From Sphingomonas taxi (GTDB taxonomy: Bacteria; Pseudomonadota; Alphaproteobacteria; Sphingomonadales; Sphingomonadaceae), in NCBI GenBank assembly GCA_003243195.1, contig QFQI01000002.1:124001-188000 (forward strand): a DNA stretch of 64,000 bases. Reading direction: 5' to 3'. Positions 17,066 to 25,193 of the stretch are shown here, piece after piece. Positions within the stretch are counted from its first letter, which is position 1, and every line of letters begins with the position of its first letter. Below the pieces are notes generated by a model. It was given only the letters and a program-made list of their open reading frames with translations, was not told the DNA's origin and searched no databases. The position numbers and the translations under genes were made by a program.

Positions 17066-18433
17066 ATGACGACCATCACCCGCCGCCACTTCCACCGCCT
17101 GGGCCTCAGCGCCGGCGCCGCCGCCGCGCTCGGCATGTTCGGCCGCGGCGTCGCTTATGGCGCCCCCGCCGGCGGCTTCCGCGCGATGGTGGGCGTGTTC
17201 CTGTTCGGCGGCAACGACGGCTGGAACATGCTGGTGCCGACCGATCCGGGCGCTTACTCGGCCTATGTCGCGGGCCGCCAGACAGTCGCACTGCCGCCGG
17301 CCGCGGTCACGCCGCTGGCCGGCAGCGGGCTGGGGCTGCACCAGGCGATGGCCAGCCTTGCGCCGATCTGGGACAAGGGCGCGATGGCGCTGGTGCTGAA
17401 CGCCGGCACGCTGGCCGCGCCGCTGACGAAGGCGACCTATCTCAGCCGCCCGGACCTGCGCCCGTCGAACCTGATGAGCCACGCCGACGAGCAGGAGCAT
17501 TGGCAGGGCCTGCGCGCGCAGGGCATCAACCGCGACGGCTTCATGGGGCGGCTGCACGACCGCCAGGGCGCGGCGGGCGGCGTGCCGCCGGTGATCTCGT
17601 TCGCGGGCAACAATGTCGCGCTGATCGGGCAGCAGGCGCAGCCGCTGGTGCTGCCCTCCAAATCGGTGCTGACGCGCCTCGACAGCGGCAACAGCGCGAT
17701 CGAGGCGGCGGTGGGCAGCTTCGCCGACGGCAGCGCGCTGGGCGACGTCACCGGATCGACCGCGCAGACGGTGCGCGACGCCTATGCGATGAGCGCGGCG
17801 ACCAGCGCGGTGCTGGGCAGCGGCGGCAGCGTGGAGGCGTTCTTCGTCGATCCCGCGACCGGCGTGGCGCTCACCTCCGACGTGGCGCAGCAGCTGAAGC
17901 GGGTCGCGCGGATGATCGAGGCGCGCAGCACCTTCGGCCATTCGCGCCAGTCGTTCTTCGTCTCGCAGGGCGGGTACGACACCCATGACAATCAGGTGGT
18001 GTACGGCAACATCGCGACCGGCACGCACGCGACGCTGCTCGGCGACCTGGCGCTGGCGCTGCGGGCGTTCTACAATGCGATGGAAGGTCTGGGGCTGGCG
18101 GAGAACGTCACCACCTTCACGATGAGCGATTTCGGCCGCACCTATCGCGGCAATGCGCAGCTCGGCAGCGACCATGCGTGGGGCAACAACCATCTGGTGA
18201 TCGGCGGCGGCGTGACGCCGAAGGGCGTGTTCGGTCGCTACCCGGACCCGACGCTGGGCGGCGCGGACGACATCAGCAACGAAGGCCGCTTCGTGCCGAC
18301 GATGGCGCAGGAGGAATATCTGGGCGCGATCCTGAAATGGCACGGGGTGGCGGACGGCGACCTGCCCTATGTGGTGCCGAACTGGGGCACATGGTCGAGC
18401 AACGGACGCGGGCCGATCGCGCTGTATGCATAG
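17066..18433 (+). CDS. DUF1501 family protein, Tat-exported
   Basis: A 455-aa protein of the sulfatase-like DUF1501 family. The N-terminus has a twin-arginine motif (T-R-R-H-F-H-R-L-G) and an Ala-rich hydrophobic segment, so folded export through Tat with a bound cofactor is likely. Conserved family blocks are V-F-L-F-G-G-N-D-G-W-N-M near residue 45, G-L-H-Q-A-M, H-A-D-E-Q-E-H-W near 137, G-G-Y-D-T-H-D near 305 and S-D-F-G-R-T near 354, whose acidic and His residues fit metal coordination. It starts 12 bases after the DUF1800 stop and forms the usual DUF1800-DUF1501 pair. The substrate is unknown. Confidence 0.9.
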   Translation: MTTITRRHFHRLGLSAGAAAALGMFGRGVAYGAPAGGFRAMVGVFLFGGNDGWNMLVPTDPGAYSAYVAGRQTVALPPAAVTPLAGSGLGLHQAMASLAPIWDKGAMALVLNAGTLAAPLTKATYLSRPDLRPSNLMSHADEQEHWQGLRAQGINRDGFMGRLHDRQGAAGGVPPVISFAGNNVALIGQQAQPLVLPSKSVLTRLDSGNSAIEAAVGSFADGSALGDVTGSTAQTVRDAYAMSAATSAVLGSGGSVEAFFVDPATGVALTSDVAQQLKRVARMIEARSTFGHSRQSFFVSQGGYDTHDNQVVYGNIATGTHATLLGDLALALRAFYNAMEGLGLAENVTTFTMSDFGRTYRGNAQLGSDHAWGNNHLVIGGGVTPKGVFGRYPDPTLGGADDISNEGRFVPTMAQEEYLGAILKWHGVADGDLPYVVPNWGTWSSNGRGPIALYA

Positions 18434-18440
18434 CGGCCAG

Positions 18441-18468
18441 CGGGCGAGGCAGGATATCGCCTCGCCCG
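18441..18468. terminator. Bidirectional hairpin between convergent genes
   Basis: Perfect 10-bp inverted repeat: CGGGCGAGGC (18441-18450) and GCCTCGCCCG (18459-18468) with an 8-base loop. It lies between the DUF1501 stop (18433) and the epimerase stop (18481). There is no T tract on either side, so it is a strong hairpin of terminator-like position rather than a classical intrinsic terminator. Confidence 0.5.
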
Positions 18469-18480
18469 GCGATACGCTTA

Positions 18481-19482
18481 TCAGGCGGCCGTGTCGGGCG
18501 CCCCGTAGTAACCGCGATACCAGTCCGCAAACCGCCCCAGCCCTTCGCGCAGCATCACCCTGGGCTGATATCCCGTCAGCGCGTGCAGCTTCGAGACGTC
18601 GGCATAGGTGGCGGTGACGTCGCCGGGCTGCATCGGGCGCATCACCTTGTCGGCGCGGCGACCGATCGCCTCCTCCAGCGTCTCGATCATCTCCATCAGG
18701 CCGACCGGGTGGCTGTCGCCGATGTTGAGCACGCGGTGCCCCCCCGTCTCGGGCGGATGGTCCAGCGCGCCGACGATGCCGTCGACGATATCGTCGATAT
18801 AGGTGAAGTCGCGCGCCATCTTCCCCTCGCCATAGACCTCGATCGCCTCGCCGCGCATGATCTTCTGCGTGAACGAGAAATAGGCCATGTCGGGCCGCCC
18901 CCACGGGCCGTAAACGGTGAAGAAGCGCAGGCCGGTCTGCGGAAAGCCGTACAATTTGGCGTACGACTGGCTCATCAGCTCGCACGCGCGCTTGGTGGCG
19001 GCATAGAGCGAGACGGGATCGGTCGCGGCCTCATCCTCGGTGAAGCCCGCCCCGCCCATCGGCTTGTCGCCATAGACCGAGCTGGAACTGGCATAGACCA
19101 GATGCTCGAATCCCTCGGCATGGCGGCACGCCTCCATGATCGACAGGTGGCCGGCGAGGTTGGAGCGTTCATAGGCGAACGGATTTTCCAGGCTGTAGCG
19201 CACGCCGGCCTGCGCGGCGAGGTGGACGACGCGGCGTACGCCATTGTCGCGGACGATCCGCGCCATCGCCTCCGCATCGGCGATGTCGGCACGGTGGAAG
19301 TCGAACGTGTTGCGCCCCTGGAAGGTGGCGAGGCGCGCTTCCTTCAGCGCCGGATCGTAATAATCGTTGACGATATCGACGCCGATCACGCGCTCGCCGC
19401 GGTCGAGCAGGCGGTGTGCGGTGGCGTGCCCGATGAAGCCGGCGGTGCCGGTGACCAGGATCGGATCGGTGCGGACGCTCAT
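18481..19482 (-). CDS. NAD-dependent epimerase, UDP-glucuronate 4-epimerase type
   Basis: A 333-aa extended short-chain dehydrogenase. The dinucleotide site T-G-T-A-G-F-I-G is at residues 9-16. The long loop D-Y-Y-D-P-A-L-K-E-A-R-L is typical of UDP-glucuronate 4-epimerases (CapI/LspL). A-S-S-S-S-V-Y-G near 125 gives the catalytic Ser, Y-A-A-T-K near 155 the Tyr/Lys, and R-F-F-T-V-Y-G-P-W-G-R-P-D-M-A is the substrate motif of the same subgroup. It should make UDP-galacturonate as polymer precursor; another nucleotide-uronate is possible. The ATG at 19482 has GGAGA upstream; the frame opens at 19530. Confidence 0.85.
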   Translation of the reverse strand: MSVRTDPILVTGTAGFIGHATAHRLLDRGERVIGVDIVNDYYDPALKEARLATFQGRNTFDFHRADIADAEAMARIVRDNGVRRVVHLAAQAGVRYSLENPFAYERSNLAGHLSIMEACRHAEGFEHLVYASSSSVYGDKPMGGAGFTEDEAATDPVSLYAATKRACELMSQSYAKLYGFPQTGLRFFTVYGPWGRPDMAYFSFTQKIMRGEAIEVYGEGKMARDFTYIDDIVDGIVGALDHPPETGGHRVLNIGDSHPVGLMEMIETLEEAIGRRADKVMRPMQPGDVTATYADVSKLHALTGYQPRVMLREGLGRFADWYRGYYGAPDTAA

Positions 19483-19660
19483 CGTGTCTTTCTCCAGGTG
19501 GCGCCGGACGAGGTCGCCGCGCGCAGGCACGCCCGTTCCTCCGACGGATGGTCGCGAACAGCCGTCTCCTTACGGGCCATTCCGCAGCGCAGCAACGTGC
19601 GCCCGTCGCGCGTCATGCCCGCGCCACCGAACCGGCGAAGGTCCGCCGGAAGCGTGCGGC

Positions 19661-20806
19661 CTAGTCGCGCACCGATTCGGCGGGCTGCCACACGGCATAG
19701 GTCTTGCGGCCCCATACCGAATCGATCCCCCCCAGCGCCACGCCGCCGAGGCTGAGCAGCGCCGCGACGATCCGCTCCGCCGGGCCGAAATGCAGCGCGC
19801 GCGCGCCCCACAACAGCGCCGCGCCGCCCAGCCCGAGCACCAGCACCGGCACCACCCCGAGCAGCGCCACCGCCACCGGCAGCGCGCACAGTGCCGCCAG
19901 CAGCAACACGAACGGCGTCACCCATTTCAGCAGCCGATGCGACAGATAGCCGTAGAAGGCCGGCCACGGCAGCCGCCGCAGTTGCGGCCACAAGGCACGG
20001 TGCACGTTGATCGCCTGGCACGCGATGCGCCGCTTGCGCACGAACTCCTCCTCCGCCTCCGTGGCGCTGCGTTCGTAGACCAGCGCGTCGGGCGCGCTGA
20101 CCAGCCGCTTCCCGCCCGCGAGCACCACCAGGCTGAGATAGAGATCGTCGATCAGATGCGGCGGCGGCGGGCGATGCTCGCTGCGACGCAGCACGAACAT
20201 CGCGCCGTCGACGCCGATCAGCCCGATGGTGCGGCTTTCGATCGTCTTGATCGCCTCCTCCGCACGCCAATAGGCCGCGCCAGTCGCGGCGGCGGGGCTG
20301 TCGTCGGCGTTGGAATAGACCAGCCGCGCGCTGACGCAGCCGACCTCGGGGTCGCCAAAGGGAGCGACCAGCTTGGCGATCACGTCGGCGTCGTGCATCA
20401 CATTGGCGTCGGTGAACATCACCAGCTCGCTGTCGGAGCGCGCCACCAGCAGGTTCATGCCATAGGTCTTGCCGAAGCGATCATGCGAGACGAGCAGGTC
20501 GATGCGGTCGCCGAACTCGCGCAGGATCTCGATCGTGCCGTCGCGCGGCCCGTCGGCATAGACGTGGATCGTGGCGTTGCCATAGGCGTCGGCGGCCTCG
20601 ATCAGCCGTTCCATGCGGCGGCGGATCGAGCGCGCCTCGTTATAGGCGGACATGCAGATCGCCAGCCGTGGCCGGTCCGCGCCGAGCGAGGGGACCGGCG
20701 CCAGATCACGCTCCGGAAACAGCCGCAGCGTCAGCGGATAGATCACGAACGGATGCACGGCGAGCAACAACAGCGCGACCGCGGCAAGGGCGAACACCCA
20801 GATCAT
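19661..20806 (-). CDS. Membrane glycosyltransferase family 2
   Basis: A 381-aa GT2 with an N-terminal membrane helix (about residues 2-28), a cytoplasmic GT-A domain and about three C-terminal helices (about 290-350). The domain has I-C-M-S-A-Y-N-E-A near 52, a D-G-P-R-D-G-T motif near 88, F-T-D-A-N near 132 as the DXD-type site, and I-D-D-L-Y-L-S near 217. The arrangement resembles hyaluronan/cellulose-synthase-like transferases of exopolysaccharide clusters, but a full Q-x-x-R-W is not present; R-K-R-R-I-A-C-Q sits in the equivalent place. The frame opens at 21205; ATG 20806 fits the membrane helix. It is divergent from the Wza-like gene. Confidence 0.85.
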   Translation of the reverse strand: MIWVFALAAVALLLLAVHPFVIYPLTLRLFPERDLAPVPSLGADRPRLAICMSAYNEARSIRRRMERLIEAADAYGNATIHVYADGPRDGTIEILREFGDRIDLLVSHDRFGKTYGMNLLVARSDSELVMFTDANVMHDADVIAKLVAPFGDPEVGCVSARLVYSNADDSPAAATGAAYWRAEEAIKTIESRTIGLIGVDGAMFVLRRSEHRPPPPHLIDDLYLSLVVLAGGKRLVSAPDALVYERSATEAEEEFVRKRRIACQAINVHRALWPQLRRLPWPAFYGYLSHRLLKWVTPFVLLLAALCALPVAVALLGVVPVLVLGLGGAALLWGARALHFGPAERIVAALLSLGGVALGGIDSVWGRKTYAVWQPAESVRD

Positions 20807-20988
20807 CCTTGCGCCCGCCGATCCCCCTTGCACGCCGATGCCACGGAAAATCGCCTCCGCCCGCCGACACGCGCCTGTCGCGACGGCCGGTGCCATCGTC
20901 CACCTTGCACAGCAATAACGGCTGGACGCGTTCCTGCAAGCAGCCATCGCGCGCGCCGCATGCCATGCCGGCACACCGGCGAGACGGC

Positions 20989-21016
20989 TTGCAATTGCGC
21001 CCGCATCGCTTACGAC
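20989..21016 (+). promoter_or_regulatory. Possible promoter of the export operon
   Basis: TTGCAA (20989-20994) and TACGAC (21011-21016) are separated by 16 bases. The -35 matches the alphaproteobacterial TTG-C type seen before the tRNA and small RNA in this window, but the -10 is weak. A hairpin follows at once (stem arms 21017-21023 and 21033-21039). Confidence 0.35.
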
Positions 21017-21059
21017 ATGCCGCTTCGCAAGTGCGGCATAGATCCGGGGGATTGTGGTT

Positions 21060-21659
21060 ATGACCAGGCTGGCGATGGTGCTGGCGGCAGCGGTGCTCTC
21101 GGTGGGAAGCGCCGGGCTCGCAGGGTGCGCCGGGCGCGATGGCGGCCTGCCGCTGCAAACCGCCGCGGCGCTGGGCCGCGATCGCGCGTCGCCCGTCGAC
21201 GCCACCTATGTGCTGGGCGTCGGCGATCAGGTGTCGCTGACCGTCTATGGCGAAGCCGACCTCAGCCACAATTACGCGATCAACCCGACCGGCACGATCG
21301 ACGTGCCGCTGATCGGCGCGGTGAAGGCGCAGGGACTGACGATCGAGCAGCTCACCGCGCAGATCCGCCAGCGGCTGTCGGACGGTTACCTGCGCAACCC
21401 CAGCGTCACCGGCACGATCCTCACCTATCGCCCCTTCTACATCCTGGGCGAAGTGAACAAGCCCGGCCAATATGCGTATCAGAGCGGGATGACGCTGGAC
21501 TCGGCGGTCGCGCTGGCCGGTGGCTATACCTATCGCGCGCAGCAGGGCAGCGTGTTCATCCGCTCCGAGAACGGCGGCGGCGAAGCGCGCGTCGAGGCCT
21601 CGCCGGAGCTGGCGGTGCGGCCCGGCGACACGATCCGCGTCACCGAGCGCTTCTTCTGA
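21060..21659 (+). CDS. Polysaccharide export lipoprotein (Wza-like)
   Basis: A 199-aa outer-membrane polysaccharide export protein of the short GumB/EpsA class. The signal peptide ends in L-A-G-C (Cys 23). The Poly_export domain begins Y-V-L-G-V-G-D-Q-V near residue 49 and contains G-T-I-D-V-P-L-I-G; one SLBB domain follows from about 120 (F-Y-I-L-G-E-V-N-K-P-G-Q-Y). The ATG at 21060 has GGGGGA eight bases upstream and is preferred to GTG 21054. It heads an operon with a beta-barrel protein, Wzc-like kinase and Wzx. It would form the periplasmic/outer-membrane exit channel for the exopolysaccharide. Confidence 0.92.
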   Translation: MTRLAMVLAAAVLSVGSAGLAGCAGRDGGLPLQTAAALGRDRASPVDATYVLGVGDQVSLTVYGEADLSHNYAINPTGTIDVPLIGAVKAQGLTIEQLTAQIRQRLSDGYLRNPSVTGTILTYRPFYILGEVNKPGQYAYQSGMTLDSAVALAGGYTYRAQQGSVFIRSENGGGEARVEASPELAVRPGDTIRVTERFF

Positions 21660-21667
21660 GTTCATTC

Positions 21668-23014
21668 GTGCCCATCGCCTCCTCTCCCCGCCGGCGCACC
21701 GGCCGTCGTACCTGGTGGCATGCCACGGCGGGGCTGCTGACGGGAACGGTGCTGGCCAGCGCCGGGGTGGCGGGCATCCCGCAGGCGCAGGCGCAGACAT
21801 CGCGATCGGTGCTGGACACCGGCATTCCGTTCGACCTGCCGACGACCGATCGGGTGACGGTGCTGCAACGCCCGCATCCCGAAACCGATGCGCTGGGCGT
21901 GCGCGCCGGCGCGTTCCTGGTCTTCCCGCAGGTGGAGGTCAGCGCCAACGCGACCAGCAACGTGTTCGGCGCCACCGATGACGCGGTGGCGGACGGCTAT
22001 GCGATCATCGCGCCGCGCATCGAGGCGCGCAGCCAATGGTCGCGCCACGAGCTGACCGCCCACGCCCGCGGCAATTTCCGCCGCTATTTCAATTATCCGA
22101 TCAAGAACGAGGATGGCTATGACGTCGGCGTGGAAAGCCGCCTCGACATCATCGGCGATTCCAACCTGCGGGCGGCGGTCAACGCCGACCGGCTTTACAT
22201 CAACCAGTTTTCCGGCGACTTTCCGCAATTCTCCGCGGCATCGGTGCCGCTGGACCGGCAGGTGGCGTCGCTGCGCGGCACCTGGGCGTTCAACCGGCTG
22301 CAACTGATCGGCGACGTCAACGTCACGCGGCTGAACTATGGCGACACGCGGGCGCTGGACGGCAGCCTGATCGACCAGGACTATCTGGATCGCACGGCGA
22401 CGCGGCTGACGGCGCGCGCGGAATACAGCATCTCGCCGGTCACCTCGCTGTTCGTGCAGGGCATCTATGTCGCGCATGAATATCGCAACGCCGGTATCGA
22501 TTTCGACCGCAGCGGCGACGAACTGCGCGTGATCGGCGGCGCGGCCTTCGACCTGACGCCGCTGATCCGCACGCGGCTGGGCATCGGCTATCTGTCGCGC
22601 AAATACGATACGGCGGGCGTGTCCGACCTGAGCGGGCTCGCGCTGGACGCGCAGGTCGATTATCTGGTCACGCAGCTCACCACGATCACGCTGGCCGCGC
22701 GCCGCGACGTGCGCGACGCGATCATCATCGGATCGCCCGGCTACACCGCCTCGCGGCTGGGGCTGGAGGTCGACCATGAATTGCTGCGCAACCTGATCCT
22801 GATCGCGCGCGGCGACGTGGAGAAGGACGATTTCGCGCGTATCGACCGTGAGGACACGCTGTTCCATGCCGGGATCGGCGCGACCTATACGATCAACCGT
22901 TCGATGGTCGTGGCGCCGTCGATCGACTATTCCAATCGGGACAGCAGCGGCAGCAGGCTGGGGCAGCGGTTCAACGAGGTGCGGGCCGGGATCAGCCTGA
23001 CGTTGCGGCGCTGA
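21668..23014 (+). CDS. Outer-membrane beta-barrel protein (BBP2-type)
   Basis: A 448-aa outer-membrane protein. GTG 21668 begins a basic N-terminus followed by a hydrophobic signal ending A-Q-A-Q-A near residue 43. The mature part has alternating hydrophobic beta-strands (for example L-T-A-R-A-E-Y-S-I-S-P-V-T-S-L-F-V-Q) and ends V-R-A-G-I-S-L-T-L-R-R. It matches the putative beta-barrel porin class often encoded between polysaccharide export and chain-length genes in proteobacteria. A role in export or in anchoring the secretion complex is plausible but not proven. The start is uncertain because there is no clear Shine-Dalgarno. Confidence 0.8.
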   Translation: MPIASSPRRRTGRRTWWHATAGLLTGTVLASAGVAGIPQAQAQTSRSVLDTGIPFDLPTTDRVTVLQRPHPETDALGVRAGAFLVFPQVEVSANATSNVFGATDDAVADGYAIIAPRIEARSQWSRHELTAHARGNFRRYFNYPIKNEDGYDVGVESRLDIIGDSNLRAAVNADRLYINQFSGDFPQFSAASVPLDRQVASLRGTWAFNRLQLIGDVNVTRLNYGDTRALDGSLIDQDYLDRTATRLTARAEYSISPVTSLFVQGIYVAHEYRNAGIDFDRSGDELRVIGGAAFDLTPLIRTRLGIGYLSRKYDTAGVSDLSGLALDAQVDYLVTQLTTITLAARRDVRDAIIIGSPGYTASRLGLEVDHELLRNLILIARGDVEKDDFARIDREDTLFHAGIGATYTINRSMVVAPSIDYSNRDSSGSRLGQRFNEVRAGISLTLRR

Positions 23015-23053
23015 ACCGCGGCGGACAGGCCACCGGCGAGTGAAAAAGGGCAT

Positions 23054-25174
23054 ATGATGGCGGAAGCGACGAACGTGCGGCCCGAGGAACGCCAGGATCT
23101 GGCCGGCCTCTTTTCCCGCCTGAAGCGGCACCTGCCGATCATCCTGGCATGCGTGATCGGCTTCATCCTGCTCGCCTGGGCGGTCAGCACGATCCTGCCG
23201 CGGCGCTACACCGCGGCGGCGCAGATGGAATATACGCCGCAGGACGCAGTGGCCGGCACGCCGCAGCAGCAGATGTCGGATCTGGCGCGCGATGCGAAGA
23301 TCGACGCCGAGGTGCAGACGATGAAGTCGCTGCCGGTGGCGGTGCGCGTCGTCGACCAGTTGAAGCTGGATCGCGACCCGGCGCTGCGCGAGGCGGCGCG
23401 CGAGTTCGCCACCGATGCGGCGACCGGCAAGCAGGCGATCGCCGGCGCGCTGCTCGCCAACCTGAACGCCGCGCGCGTCGGCACCACCTCGCTGTTCCAG
23501 GTGAGCTACACCGACGGCAACCCACTGAAGGCGATGCAGATCGCCAATGCCTTCGCCCAGTCGTTCATGGCCGAGGACATGAAGACCAAGGTCGACCAGT
23601 TCCAGCAGGTCAACGGGCAGCTCGCCAGGCAGGTCGACGCGCTGCGCCGCAACGTGGAGCGCGCCGATGCGGCGGTGGCCGCCTTCCGCCTGCGCAACAA
23701 CCTGCTCGCGCAGCCCGATTCGGTGACCGCCGAGCAGGAGATTTCCTCGATCCGCGGCGCGCTGGCGTCCGCGCGCGCCGAGGAAGCGGCGGCGCGCGCG
23801 CGCAGCGCGGCCAGCGGCTCGACGATCGTCGGCGGCGGCAGCACCAGCCCGTACAGCACGCAGGCGCTGTCCGCGCTGCGCCAGCAGCGCGCGCAGGTCG
23901 CCGCGCGCGTGGCGTCGCTGCAATCGCGCTACGGCGAACGCTATCCCGCCCTGGCCGACGCCCGCAAGGAACTGGACGCGATCGACGCACAACTGACCGG
24001 CGAGATGCGCGACCTGTCGCGTTCGGCGGGCAGCGCCAGCCAGGCGGCGGGGCAGACCACCGCGTCGTTGCAGGCCAGCCTGAACGCCGCACAGGCGCGG
24101 CTGGCCAGCAACGTGCGCGCATCGGTCGAGCTCGCCGACTTGCAGCGTGATGCGCAGAATGCGCGCGACGCGTACCAGCAATTGCTGACCACCAGCACGC
24201 AGCAGAATGCGCAGCAATCGATCATGCGGCCCGACAGCCGCGTCGCGGCCCCCGCCACGCTGCCGCTGACGCCCAGCTCGCCCAACGTGCCGGTGCTGCT
24301 GTTCATGGGCGCGGTGCTCGGCCTCGCGGTCGGTCTGGCGATCGCCTATATCCGCGAACGCTGGGTGCAGGGTCTCGACACGGTGGACGATGTCGAGACG
24401 ATGCTGGGGGTCGATTACTTCAACAGCGTGCCGACCCCGGCCAGCTCGATCGAGAAGCCGCGCACCAGCGATCCCGCCGAGGCGACGCTGCTCCACCCGC
24501 TGTCCGCCTATACCGAGGCATTCCGCAACCTGGCGACCAGCCTGAGCTACGCCGCGTCGAGCGTGCAGGGCGGCAAGGTGCTGGGCATCACCTCCGCGCT
24601 GCCCAAGGAAGGCAAGACGACCACGTCGATGTCGGTCGCGCGCGTACTGGCGACGGGCGGATCGCGGACGTTGCTGCTCGACACCGACCTGCGCCGCCGC
24701 TCGGTATCGGTGGCGCTGGTGCCGCAAGCGAAAATCGGGCTGGGCGAGGTGCTGGCCGGTACCGCGTCGCTGTCCGACGTGATCGCGCGCGAGGAAGCGA
24801 CCGGGCTGGAGGTGCTGCCGCTGGCGCCGACCGTCGGCACGTCGCCGCACATGTTCGAAACGCAGGAATTCACCGCGCTGCTCGCCGAACTGCGCGGCCG
24901 CTACGAACATATCGTGGTGGACACCGCGCCGGTGCTGGCGGTGGCGGACACCCGGGTGCTGGCGCATCACTTCGACGCGCTGGCGCTGCTGGTGCGGTGG
25001 CGCTCCACCCCGGCGCGCGCGGCGCGCGCCGCGCTGCACCAGATCAGTTCGGTCGGCAGCGGCGTGACCGGCGTCGCGCTGACGATGGTCAACCTGAAGG
25101 TGCAGGCGCAATCGGGCTATGGCGACCCGTCCTATTACGCCGATTACATGAAGGACTATTACGCGCAGTCGTGA
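23054..25174 (+). CDS. Polysaccharide co-polymerase with BY-kinase domain (Wzc-like)
   Basis: A 706-aa inner-membrane protein that controls chain length and couples polymerisation to export. A first membrane helix lies at about 32-52, a periplasmic coiled-coil with GNVR-type region follows, and a second helix lies near 415-435 before the cytoplasmic kinase. Walker A (L-P-K-E-G-K-T-T-T) is near 514-522, Walker A' (L-L-L-D-T-D-L-R-R) near 540-548, and Walker B (H-I-V-V-D-T-A-P-V) near 618. The last 20 residues contain six tyrosines, the usual autophosphorylation cluster. No Wzb-type phosphatase is in the window. ATG 23054 or the adjacent ATG 23057 is the start. Confidence 0.93.
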   Translation: MMAEATNVRPEERQDLAGLFSRLKRHLPIILACVIGFILLAWAVSTILPRRYTAAAQMEYTPQDAVAGTPQQQMSDLARDAKIDAEVQTMKSLPVAVRVVDQLKLDRDPALREAAREFATDAATGKQAIAGALLANLNAARVGTTSLFQVSYTDGNPLKAMQIANAFAQSFMAEDMKTKVDQFQQVNGQLARQVDALRRNVERADAAVAAFRLRNNLLAQPDSVTAEQEISSIRGALASARAEEAAARARSAASGSTIVGGGSTSPYSTQALSALRQQRAQVAARVASLQSRYGERYPALADARKELDAIDAQLTGEMRDLSRSAGSASQAAGQTTASLQASLNAAQARLASNVRASVELADLQRDAQNARDAYQQLLTTSTQQNAQQSIMRPDSRVAAPATLPLTPSSPNVPVLLFMGAVLGLAVGLAIAYIRERWVQGLDTVDDVETMLGVDYFNSVPTPASSIEKPRTSDPAEATLLHPLSAYTEAFRNLATSLSYAASSVQGGKVLGITSALPKEGKTTTSMSVARVLATGGSRTLLLDTDLRRRSVSVALVPQAKIGLGEVLAGTASLSDVIAREEATGLEVLPLAPTVGTSPHMFETQEFTALLAELRGRYEHIVVDTAPVLAVADTRVLAHHFDALALLVRWRSTPARAARAALHQISSVGSGVTGVALTMVNLKVQAQSGYGDPSYYADYMKDYYAQS

Positions 25175-25193
25175 CCGGGCGGGGAGCGGCACG

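Noticed and set aside
15302..18985. 1227-aa minus-strand open frame
   Set aside because: It lies opposite the DUF1800, DUF1501 and epimerase genes and has the His/Arg/Gln-rich composition expected from the antisense frame of G+C-rich coding DNA.
21662..25192. 1176-aa minus-strand open frame
   Set aside because: Shadow of the beta-barrel and kinase genes on the plus strand, without any recognisable domain.
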